Part shown: positions 33,979 to 41,999 of the stretch, piece by piece
How the letters are laid out: each line of letters opens with the position of its first letter
Position numbering within the stretch: the stretch's first letter is position 1
NCBI GenBank assembly: GCA_903895695.1
Contig: CAITUY010000160.1
Location: 1 to 64,000 of the forward strand
DNA from: an uncultured bacterium
Lineage (GTDB): Bacteria; Verrucomicrobiota; Kiritimatiellia; CAIKKV01; CAITUY01
DNA: 64,000 bases
Direction: 5' to 3'
Notes under the pieces: model-generated
The model's database searches: none
What the model was told of the DNA's origin: nothing
What the model saw: only the letters and a program-made list of their open reading frames with translations
Made by a program: the position numbers and the translations under genes

Positions 33979-36836
33979 CAGTTCCTGGCCGCCAGCGGCG
34001 CGAGATCGACCTCGGCCAGCACCTTGTTGGCGTTCACGTCGGCGTTGACCAGCGAGTAGCCGTACGTCTTGTCGCCGAACGTGCAGCCGTAGAACAGGTA
34101 CGGATGCACCCAGCCGTTCGGCGGCGCCAATTCGTGCGCCGCCGGGTTCGTGTCCCAGTTCAAGTTCACCTTCCCGTCCTCCTTGACCTTGACGGTGCCG
34201 TCAGGCTTCGGCATGTCCGCGGAAGGAGCGTTCTTGCCCTCCTGGTACCGCTGCAGCGTCTTCCGGTACATCTCGTTCTGCGAGTTCGCATCGTTTATCC
34301 ATGCCACCGGCCCGTTGGCGTGGACGTTCATCAGGATGTGGCCGTTCGCACGCGCCGTCTGCACGTTGCGAACCCCTCTCAGCACGACCGGTGCTCCGGC
34401 GGGGTCGGCCAGCGCCACGTCAACAGTGACGTCCTGTACCTGTTGGGCCGCGCCCGTGTAGCCGCACTTCACCTTCTTGCCCTTGGTCACGATCTTCGTC
34501 CGCAACAGGGCCGCCAGTTCACAATAGCCGTAGTCGACCGCCGGCTGCGTGGCGTTCCCGCATTCCAGGAACTCGCACTGATCCACCATCACGATATACG
34601 GCCTGAAGGCCAGCGTCGAGTTACCGCCCATGAAGTCAATGCCCGGCCCGTCGATGTTCCTGAAGGAGCAGTTGTAGAGCCCGCCGTGGATCAGGTTGTT
34701 GTGCTTGATCGAGATACCCGCCTTCTTCTGCCCCACGAACTCGGCGTTCAGGCAAAGCCATTTGTCCAGCATCCCGTTGTTCATGAAGATGCCGTAGTCG
34801 CCGGTGTTGTAGAATCTCAGGTTGACGTATTTGTTCTGGTCGTGCTCGGCGCCGCCCATGACCTCAGGGTCGTCGAAGCCAACGTGCATGCCGGCGAAGG
34901 TCTGGTCGCGGAAGGTGATGTTATAGTAGTTCTGACCGGCAATGTACGATTTGGCCAGCAGCCCGTCCGGGGCCCCGTGGTCGACGCCGGTGACGGCGAT
35001 GCCCACGCGGCCGCCTTGAACCGCGAAGTTCGCCAGGCCGCACGCGCCGATCTGCTTGATGGCCGTGATATCGCCCGTGAACTTCAGCACGGTCTTGTCT
35101 GGACCGGCGCCCAGCAGGCCCCCGTTGCCGTCAAAGTAGAGCGTGTGGCTCAAGAGAAACGTGCCGGCCGGCACGTCGAGTCGGGGCCGGCGGACCCTGG
35201 TCTCGCGTTTGGCAACAGTGGGATCGATGGGATACAGCCGGTCGTACGCCGCCTTATCGTTGCTCTTCAGAACCGCCTCGTGCAGCCGGGCCACCTCGTC
35301 CGCCTTGAGCCCGAACATGACCTGGGCGAACGCGTCATCGGACGGTTTCTTCCCGGTTGGATCCGCACCCGCGTCCAGAAGGGCTTTCCCGAAATCGGGC
35401 TCCCACGTAAAGTACAGCGGCCGAAACGTCTTGGGCGCATCCGTGGCCGGGATCGAGGGCGGCGGGGGCAACTTGCCCTTCACACCGTCGGTACCCTTGG
35501 TCAGGTCCTGACCGGCGAACATGAAGGTCTCCTCGTGTGTGGCGTTGATCGGCCACCAGTTATCGCGCCCGGCCTTGATCAAGGCCTTCAGTTTGTCGAC
35601 GTTTTCGGGCGTGTCCGGCAAGCCTGACCGCTTGTTCCGGTCCTTGACCCACTTGGCGGCGTTCTTATCGGCAAAAGCCGCGGCGGCCTCGATGTTGGCG
35701 CCAGCCGGCATGTTGTTGAGCGGCGTGTACGCGAACCTAAGTATGTCCTTCCCGTCCGCGCCCTTGGTCTCGTAGTCGAACTCGGCGCCCCACATCTGAA
35801 GTTTAGGGTCGCTGTTGACGAACGATTCCTCGTACGAATTCGCGAAGTCGGTGAACAGGTGCACGATATTGCCGCTGCCGCCCTCGATCGTGAGCGCGTG
35901 GGAAGGCATCGCCGCCTGCGCCCCACCGCGCGTGCCGGGGAAGATGCGCCGCAGGCCAAGCTGTACGTTGCGGCAATTCTTCAGGTAGTAACAGCCCGGG
36001 CCTTGCGACGAACCGCGCTCGGTCGCGCCGTGATACATGGCCAGGCCGTCGCAGTTCTCCAGCATGACGCCCGTACCGGGGTTGCCGTAATTCGTCTCGA
36101 TCATCAGATAGACGCGGGTGTTCTTGCCCCCACCCTTCAAGTCGAAAACGCACTGGCAATTCTTCTTCCACCACTCCGTAGCCGGGTCTTTTAGATGGGC
36201 GTTGTAATCGGCGAACGTCCAGTTGTACGAGAACCAGAGGAACAGCGTGTTATCGACGCGAGCCGACGCCTTAAACGCATAGGAAGCCCAGCCGTTGACG
36301 GCCGCGATGAACGCCGAGTCCGCCACGTCCCCATTGATGCGGCTGATATTGCCGAACAGCATGGTCAGGTTCCGCAAGGGCTCGTTGCCGGCTGCGCCGG
36401 GTTCGATTGTGACGCCGGTGTTGTACGTCTCCAGGCCCTTCTGACCACCGCCCAGAATGACGTTCCCGCCGCTGATGGCGACATTGTTTCGCACCCGTCG
36501 CAAATCCAGCTTCATATCGTGCGCGCCACCCCAGCCCAGGTGGATCGCCCCGCCCTCGGGCAACCGCTCGGCAAGCGCCACCACCAAGTCGGCGAGTTGC
36601 GGGTTCAGTTTGCTCTCGCGGCCGTCAGCCGACTTGCTCTCGTACTGGTCGCCCAGGATCGACCGGGCCGCCTTGTCGGCATTGAGGTAGACTGTGCCAT
36701 CCGCCAACTTCTGGAACGCGTACTGATTGACCTTGGACGCCAGGCCGCCGTCCAGTGCCGCCGCCGCCGTCCCCAAAGTAAGTGCCAGCGCCAGCGCGCC
36801 CGCTATAGCCATCCCGCCTGCACCCATCTTCTTCAT
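33978..36836 (-). CDS. Secreted parallel beta-helix protein
   Basis: The 952-residue protein is the only one in this cluster with a clear signal peptide (M-K-K-M, hydrophobic core, T-A-A-A-A). The middle and C-terminal parts read as a pectate-lyase-superfamily right-handed beta-helix: P-A-G-T-F-L-L-S-H-T, then repeated short strands such as L-A-N-F-A-V-Q-G-G and F-R-N-I-D-G-P-G-I-D-F. A glycan-cleaving or glycan-binding role is inferred; no catalytic triad can be named. It overlaps both neighbouring genes and so is fixed within the operon. Confidence 0.72.
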   Translation of the reverse strand: MKKMGAGGMAIAGALALALTLGTAAAALDGGLASKVNQYAFQKLADGTVYLNADKAARSILGDQYESKSADGRESKLNPQLADLVVALAERLPEGGAIHLGWGGAHDMKLDLRRVRNNVAISGGNVILGGGQKGLETYNTGVTIEPGAAGNEPLRNLTMLFGNISRINGDVADSAFIAAVNGWASYAFKASARVDNTLFLWFSYNWTFADYNAHLKDPATEWWKKNCQCVFDLKGGGKNTRVYLMIETNYGNPGTGVMLENCDGLAMYHGATERGSSQGPGCYYLKNCRNVQLGLRRIFPGTRGGAQAAMPSHALTIEGGSGNIVHLFTDFANSYEESFVNSDPKLQMWGAEFDYETKGADGKDILRFAYTPLNNMPAGANIEAAAAFADKNAAKWVKDRNKRSGLPDTPENVDKLKALIKAGRDNWWPINATHEETFMFAGQDLTKGTDGVKGKLPPPPSIPATDAPKTFRPLYFTWEPDFGKALLDAGADPTGKKPSDDAFAQVMFGLKADEVARLHEAVLKSNDKAAYDRLYPIDPTVAKRETRVRRPRLDVPAGTFLLSHTLYFDGNGGLLGAGPDKTVLKFTGDITAIKQIGACGLANFAVQGGRVGIAVTGVDHGAPDGLLAKSYIAGQNYYNITFRDQTFAGMHVGFDDPEVMGGAEHDQNKYVNLRFYNTGDYGIFMNNGMLDKWLCLNAEFVGQKKAGISIKHNNLIHGGLYNCSFRNIDGPGIDFMGGNSTLAFRPYIVMVDQCEFLECGNATQPAVDYGYCELAALLRTKIVTKGKKVKCGYTGAAQQVQDVTVDVALADPAGAPVVLRGVRNVQTARANGHILMNVHANGPVAWINDANSQNEMYRKTLQRYQEGKNAPSADMPKPDGTVKVKEDGKVNLNWDTNPAAHELAPPNGWVHPYLFYGCTFGDKTYGYSLVNADVNANKVLAEVDLAPLAARN

Positions 36837-38875
36837 CGGTCGCTTCCTTCCTTTCGTACCTGCGCCGCCGTGTACTCCAATCCGCTCTCGTCAGCCCGCA
36901 TTTCATAGCCGTCGCGGCCGTCCGTCACGACCATTCGGCCATGCCCGATTTTGAGATAGGGACTGTTGTACACGCCGCCCCGGCACCAATCGTCCCAATC
37001 CACGCGCCGCCCGTCAACGGCCGCCCGACACCGTAGTCCGCGGGCATCGTGCGTCACCTCCAGCTCCGTTCCGTCCATGGTGCGGTAGACGACCCGCCCC
37101 GAGGGCGCGAAATCGTTACGGTCGAGCCGTGCCTGGCTGCGGAGTGCGGTCTCGAATGCATCCAGTGTTCCCCATGCCGTGGACGGAAGGACTTCGACGA
37201 CAAACCCAGTGGGCAGTCCCGGGAATACGACGATGTCGTACTGGTTCAGGACGGCCCGGTCTGGCCCGTTTCCGGTGACGGGTGCCAGCAGAAAGGGCGT
37301 GCCGCCGAGGGGCCAGACCGCCACATGAGCCGAGCCGGCATCGATCAGCACGAGGTCGTCTCTCACGCGCAACGATGCCGCCCTTCTGGGCACGAAGAGC
37401 CACGTCTCCGCCGCTTGCGGTGCTGCCGCCCAGCGGCTCTCCACGGTCAACTCCCGTGGCAGCCGTTCGAGCGGGCCGTCGGCCGCCGCCGTGGGCGCGG
37501 TGATCAGTATGAGGCCGTTACGGTGCTGGAACACCTGGTCGTACGGGCTGTGTCCTTGCGGCGAACGAAACCGCGGCTGGGCTCCGCCGATGACGATCGG
37601 CCCGTCGCCTCCCCGCGTTGCCAAAGACCACACGGTCTGCTGCGCGGGATTGTCGGACTCCGTCAGCGCCACGCTGCCCAATGCGAAATCCCGATCGCAG
37701 TAGAAGGTCTCCTGGAACCGGTTGGGCCGGTCCATGTGATACGACGGCCGCACCATGCGCGCCTCGAAGGGCAACGGCACGTTCTTGGCGATAAGATTGC
37801 AGAGCACGCGGTTCGGCCGGTAGCGAGTGGTGGCCTGATGCAGGGACAACTGCCGGCGGTCCGGGACGGGGCACGGCCCGGCGGGACAGAATGCCTCCAG
37901 GAGCAGATCCGTCCCGCCCCGGCACGAGCCATCGCTGAAACCCCGTTTCGACGCCCCGGCCAAAACGCCCGCGAACGACTTGAGCCCGTAGGTCGCGAAG
38001 TAGTAGTCGAGCGTCATGCGGGCCAGTTCGCGGGTCTCCGGCAGAGGCGCAAAGTCGAACAGATTCCAGTAGGCCAGCATGTTGTACTGGTAGTAGGTGA
38101 CTGAATCGTACTCGCCGTTGCCGGTCACGAGCAATCGTCGCAGGTAGTCGCGTAGCGCGCCGGCGGTCCGGGCCGCGGCCTCGGACGCGGGGTGGCCGGA
38201 GACACGCGCGTCTGCGCCGAAGAGTTGGGCGTAGAGCAATCCCGTGGTCCGCCACATAGTCTTGTGATTCTCCGTCCCGCCGTTGGTCGGATTGCCGCCG
38301 AGCAGGAAGCCCTCTTCGCCCACGAGGTCGAACGGAACGGCGGGCGGGTTCGCATGTTCCCGTGGCCCGTCGGACGGATGCCGCGATTCGCGGTAAGCGC
38401 CCACGGCGGCGCGGAACGCAGCGTGCCAGTCGGGGCTCATTTTCGGTCCCACCAGCCCGAGGAAACGCGCCCAGTTAACGGCGGCGAAGTGGTACTGCTG
38501 GTTGAGATTGCCGGGAATCGCGACGAACGCCCGGGCGGCCGCGTCGTCGGGATGCAGCATGAGTCGTGCGGTCACGACCGGAAGGTCGTACTTGAGAGGG
38601 TCGCCCCCGAACCGCGTAACGCGCCCCTCGGCGTCGCGCTCTTTGGGCCCGAAGTAGCCCGTCGGCCCCTGCCGGTACGGCCGGCCGGTGTACGGCGAGC
38701 GGATATCGTCGCCTTCCACGGACCACGTGCGCACGGGACGGCCGGTATCGGGGCACACGGACGCGGCCTGCGATCGCCGCGCGTACGGTTCCGCCGCCCA
38801 GGCTTCGATCACGCCTGCCATACGTTCCCGGAACCCCGCCTCGTCCGGATACGTCTCGATGTCCCAAGGGTTCAT
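36833..38875 (-). CDS. Unrecognised 680-residue protein, possible carbohydrate-active enzyme
   Basis: I do not recognise a named family. The N-terminal 450 residues are helical with aromatic-rich turns. A motif N-P-T-N-G-G-T201-E-N-H204-K-T-M resembles the T-E-N-H element of (alpha/alpha)6-barrel glycosidases and lyases. The C-terminal 230 residues are beta-rich with a final G-R-V-V-Y-R segment. That two-part layout parallels heparinase-like lyases. There is no signal peptide. It is overlapped by the beta-helix gene (ATGA) and lies 7 bases from GH130, so it is part of the catabolic operon. Confidence 0.6.
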   Translation of the reverse strand: MNPWDIETYPDEAGFRERMAGVIEAWAAEPYARRSQAASVCPDTGRPVRTWSVEGDDIRSPYTGRPYRQGPTGYFGPKERDAEGRVTRFGGDPLKYDLPVVTARLMLHPDDAAARAFVAIPGNLNQQYHFAAVNWARFLGLVGPKMSPDWHAAFRAAVGAYRESRHPSDGPREHANPPAVPFDLVGEEGFLLGGNPTNGGTENHKTMWRTTGLLYAQLFGADARVSGHPASEAAARTAGALRDYLRRLLVTGNGEYDSVTYYQYNMLAYWNLFDFAPLPETRELARMTLDYYFATYGLKSFAGVLAGASKRGFSDGSCRGGTDLLLEAFCPAGPCPVPDRRQLSLHQATTRYRPNRVLCNLIAKNVPLPFEARMVRPSYHMDRPNRFQETFYCDRDFALGSVALTESDNPAQQTVWSLATRGGDGPIVIGGAQPRFRSPQGHSPYDQVFQHRNGLILITAPTAAADGPLERLPRELTVESRWAAAPQAAETWLFVPRRAASLRVRDDLVLIDAGSAHVAVWPLGGTPFLLAPVTGNGPDRAVLNQYDIVVFPGLPTGFVVEVLPSTAWGTLDAFETALRSQARLDRNDFAPSGRVVYRTMDGTELEVTHDARGLRCRAAVDGRRVDWDDWCRGGVYNSPYLKIGHGRMVVTDGRDGYEMRADESGLEYTAAQVRKEGSDR

Positions 38876-38882
38876 GTGTCGT

Positions 38883-39827
38883 CTACCAGTTCCTGCACGC
38901 GTGAATGAGGTCGCTCAGCCGCCCCGTCGCCACGCATTGCACCGTGTCGGCGGCCCCGTAGTGCACGAGCACCGTCTCGTCGTCCGCGACAATCATGCTG
39001 CAGGGAAAACATACATGCTCCACGAGGCCGCGCAGCTCGTAGTCGGCCTCGGGATAGAGAATGGGATGCTTCGTGCAGTGGAGCACCTTCCAGGGTTCGT
39101 CACGGTCCAGAAGGGCCGCACCGACACTGTACTCGCGCGTCGTACAGTTGTTCATGATGCCATGGAACAGGATCAGCCAGCCCTCGGCGGTGAGGAATGG
39201 AACCGTCGACGCCCCCAACCCGCTGTAGCAGAAGTTCCACAGATCGGTCGACTTCAGCACTTCGTAGGAATCCCCCCAATGGATCAAGTCCGGCGAATGC
39301 GACAGCCAGATGTTGCCCTTGCCGCTGCCCGGGATGTTGGGCCGCTCCAGCCGCATGTACCGGCCGTCGGCACGCTTTCGCGGAAAGATCACCATGTTGC
39401 GGTTGTCGGGGACGTTGACAAAGTTGACGAACTCCAGCGACTTCAGGTCGGCGGACCGAAACAACGCCACCCGGCAGTTCTGGTCGCCCTCGCAGGCAAT
39501 CAACACCTTGTACTCGCCGTCGATCCACGTGATGCGCGGGTCGTAGTAGACGGACCGACTGACACTCTGCCAAAGCTCATCGACAGGCATCTCGAATGGC
39601 TCCGGGCGCGGCGCGAAATGAATGCCGTCGGTGCTGTCCGCTCCCCAGAGCAACGTCTTGTGATTGAGCTGATTGACGCGGCAGAGCATCACGTAACGGC
39701 CAGCCGCGGTCTTGATCGCGGCGCTGTTGTACACGGCGCGCATCCTGACTGGGAAATCGGCCGCCGTGAGGACCGGGTTATCGGGATGGCGGGTAAGTAC
39801 GGCCCTGTCGATTCTGGCATAGTCCAT
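38883..39827 (-). CDS. Glycoside hydrolase family 130 (mannoside phosphorylase type)
   Basis: The 314-residue five-bladed propeller enzyme has the GH130 wording Y-Y-D96-P-R-I-T-W-I-D-G-E-Y-K-V, R-L-E-R-P-N-I-P and W-N-F-C-Y-S-G. Most GH130 enzymes phosphorolyse beta-1,2- or beta-1,4-mannosides to mannose 1-phosphate; some are hydrolases, and the two cannot be separated here. Together with GH38 it points to mannose-containing substrates. It is cytoplasmic, with 7 and 12 bases to its neighbours. Confidence 0.87.
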   Translation of the reverse strand: MDYARIDRAVLTRHPDNPVLTAADFPVRMRAVYNSAAIKTAAGRYVMLCRVNQLNHKTLLWGADSTDGIHFAPRPEPFEMPVDELWQSVSRSVYYDPRITWIDGEYKVLIACEGDQNCRVALFRSADLKSLEFVNFVNVPDNRNMVIFPRKRADGRYMRLERPNIPGSGKGNIWLSHSPDLIHWGDSYEVLKSTDLWNFCYSGLGASTVPFLTAEGWLILFHGIMNNCTTREYSVGAALLDRDEPWKVLHCTKHPILYPEADYELRGLVEHVCFPCSMIVADDETVLVHYGAADTVQCVATGRLSDLIHACRNW

Positions 39828-39839
39828 GTCGGTATTCCT

Positions 39840-41789
39840 CTAAGTCAACATGCGCTGCGCCCGCAGCGCCAACTCCGGGCTGGGCGGCGTGCCGAAAATG
39901 CGCTGCCGCAACGGGAGATACCACTCACGCCATCGCGGATGATCCGGTCCCGCCAGATGCAGGTCCCACAGCCCCTGCGTGGCGGCAACCACCGCCGCCA
40001 CAGTTTCCGCCCGCACGGCTCCGGCGCGGTCTTCGTCCCGGCAGGCGACCAGCGCTCGGTAGAGCTCCGCCGCCGCCGCAAACAGGCGCGCCGGGAACGC
40101 CACGGCATCATCGAACACGGCTGCCTGCCCCGATGAGATCATGACCGCGCCGACGGCGTCCGCCGCCGCGACCGTGCGCCGGGCCGCCGCCACCACGACC
40201 TCGGCATGGGCAGCCGAGGATCCGAGATCCGGGAAACAACGCAGAATGCTGTCGGTATCGCGGAGGCGCACCAGATCATCAGGCGCAGGCGCGTCGTCAT
40301 CGGAGATCTCCCGGAGCAATGGGTAGATATGATAGAGCAGCAACTTGACGTAACCTCGTTCCTTGCCGGACGTAAAGGTGGCCTCGTTGAGCGCCAGTAG
40401 CGCATCCATATAGGCGGCGAACGGTTTGGCTGTGCCGGACCCCAAATGCTCCTCGGCCCAGGCCTCGACGAAGGCGCCGGCGTCAAAGGTTTCGGGCGAC
40501 CAGGCCGCCGCCGCCGCGGCCTCCACCATGAGCATAAAGGGCCGGAACGACTGGCCGTTCACGCGCACCCACTGCGTGGCGTTCCGACCTGCCAGATGGC
40601 GCAGGGCATCGCCCAAACGCTGCACGTAGGGATTCTGCACGGTGTGGTCGAGCCAGTAACCGGCGTGAATATACACGGCGCCCTGCTGGCCGGGCGGCAG
40701 CTCCAAGCCGGCTTCGAACACCGCGTACCCGCGATCCGCGTGCTCCAGCACCGCCCGTGCTGCATCGCCGGAGTCAAACTCGGCCAGCGACCGGCCGTAC
40801 GTGTTCAGAGCGATGCGCTTGGCCGGCGCCAATTCGCAAATGATGGATGCCAAGGCGATGGCGATCTCCTTCTCGATCGCCACGCGTCCGCGCGGGGCGC
40901 ACTGCTCGCAGCGGCAGCGGTAGTTGCCATCCCAGAGCGGGTCGCAGATCCCGATTTCCAGCACGTCCGCGTGGCGCAGCGGCGTGGCGGTCAGGTAATA
41001 ACGCCAGATCTCTTTCCATTCGGCGGCATACCTCGACCAGCACGTATGGTCCGTCGGCAGCCGCCGGAACGGCCAGGCCAGGCCCATCGGTGCCGTCAGC
41101 ATCAAGCCCCGCTCGTGGGCGTAGTCCAGTACGCGCCCCAGGAGTTCGGCGTCCAACTCGTACCGGGCATTGGCGCGGTAGTAGTCCCAGTACACAAACT
41201 CCGACCGACCGGCCGAGTCGAACACCTGCAAGCCGCTGTAGCCCAGCGCCACCAGTGTATCGATGAGTTCCTTCCAGTGCGGCCACTCCAGTTGCAGGCG
41301 CCGGCCGGACCAATTAATGAGTTCGTCCGCGTCGTTTTCGTAAAACACGCGCTCCCGGAAGACAGGTGCCGGCACGGTCACGTCGCCCGCCACCAGGGCG
41401 GGGTCGGCCGGCGTGATCGGCACCCCCAGCCAGTACGCCAGTGGGTCGAGCCGCAGCCACTGCCGCCGGAAACGCTCCACGGCATACGCCACGCCCAGTG
41501 TTCCATGGCCCAGCAGCGTAACACGCCCGGCTTCAACGACCACCCGGTGCGCCTGAGCGCCGTCCAAGCCGTGGGACTGAAAACGCGCCAGTTCCGCCGG
41601 CAACGGCCGCGTGACATCGGCCAGATCGATGCGCAACCGGGGCGGAACGCCATAGGCCAGTGCAAGTCCCGCCTGCAAACGGTCCACGGCATGCCGCACG
41701 CCCGGGATGACTTCGAGGCCGGCGGCCCGGAGGTCGACACCCGGATGAAGATTCATACAAGGAGTGGATTCGTTGATCATCTGTAGCAT
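39840..41789 (-). CDS. GH67/GH115-type alpha-glucuronidase-like protein
   Basis: The 649-residue protein has an N-terminal GH20b-like alpha/beta domain (A-V-D-R-L-Q-A-G-L-A-L-A-Y-G, G-H-G-T-L-G-V-A-Y-A-V-E). A TIM barrel follows from about residue 145 (E-R-V-F-Y-E-N-D, W-K-E-L-I-D-T-L-V-A-L-G-Y). The layout is that of alpha-glucuronidases and GH20/GH84 relatives, and a xylanase is encoded nearby. A C292-x-C-x-x-C297 cluster is an odd addition. The first gene of the cluster, it has no clear ribosome site; ATGs at 41789, 41780 and 41756 are all possible. Family assignment is tentative. Confidence 0.55.
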   Translation of the reverse strand: MLQMINESTPCMNLHPGVDLRAAGLEVIPGVRHAVDRLQAGLALAYGVPPRLRIDLADVTRPLPAELARFQSHGLDGAQAHRVVVEAGRVTLLGHGTLGVAYAVERFRRQWLRLDPLAYWLGVPITPADPALVAGDVTVPAPVFRERVFYENDADELINWSGRRLQLEWPHWKELIDTLVALGYSGLQVFDSAGRSEFVYWDYYRANARYELDAELLGRVLDYAHERGLMLTAPMGLAWPFRRLPTDHTCWSRYAAEWKEIWRYYLTATPLRHADVLEIGICDPLWDGNYRCRCEQCAPRGRVAIEKEIAIALASIICELAPAKRIALNTYGRSLAEFDSGDAARAVLEHADRGYAVFEAGLELPPGQQGAVYIHAGYWLDHTVQNPYVQRLGDALRHLAGRNATQWVRVNGQSFRPFMLMVEAAAAAAWSPETFDAGAFVEAWAEEHLGSGTAKPFAAYMDALLALNEATFTSGKERGYVKLLLYHIYPLLREISDDDAPAPDDLVRLRDTDSILRCFPDLGSSAAHAEVVVAAARRTVAAADAVGAVMISSGQAAVFDDAVAFPARLFAAAAELYRALVACRDEDRAGAVRAETVAAVVAATQGLWDLHLAGPDHPRWREWYLPLRQRIFGTPPSPELALRAQRMLT

Positions 41790-41999
41790 TAAGATATTCC
41801 AGCCAGGCCACCCCGCCTAGGGAAGTAAGTCGCCCATTCGCCCAGGTATGGAACCTGTGCGGAGAGTTCTGGAAGGCGTGGACGATTCAGGTGGGTTATC
41901 ATTCCGTTTCATGGGCTCAGGTTCCGTTACTATTCTGGGGACCTGGTACACCGGCATCCGGGCCTATACGGTCGTCGCAAGCGGTAACACTACAGGAGT

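Noticed and set aside
41790-41999. Small gene in the gap before the giant secreted protein
   Set aside because: The plus-strand frame 41848-42066 runs into the giant gene, has no ribosome site and shows no recognisable sequence.
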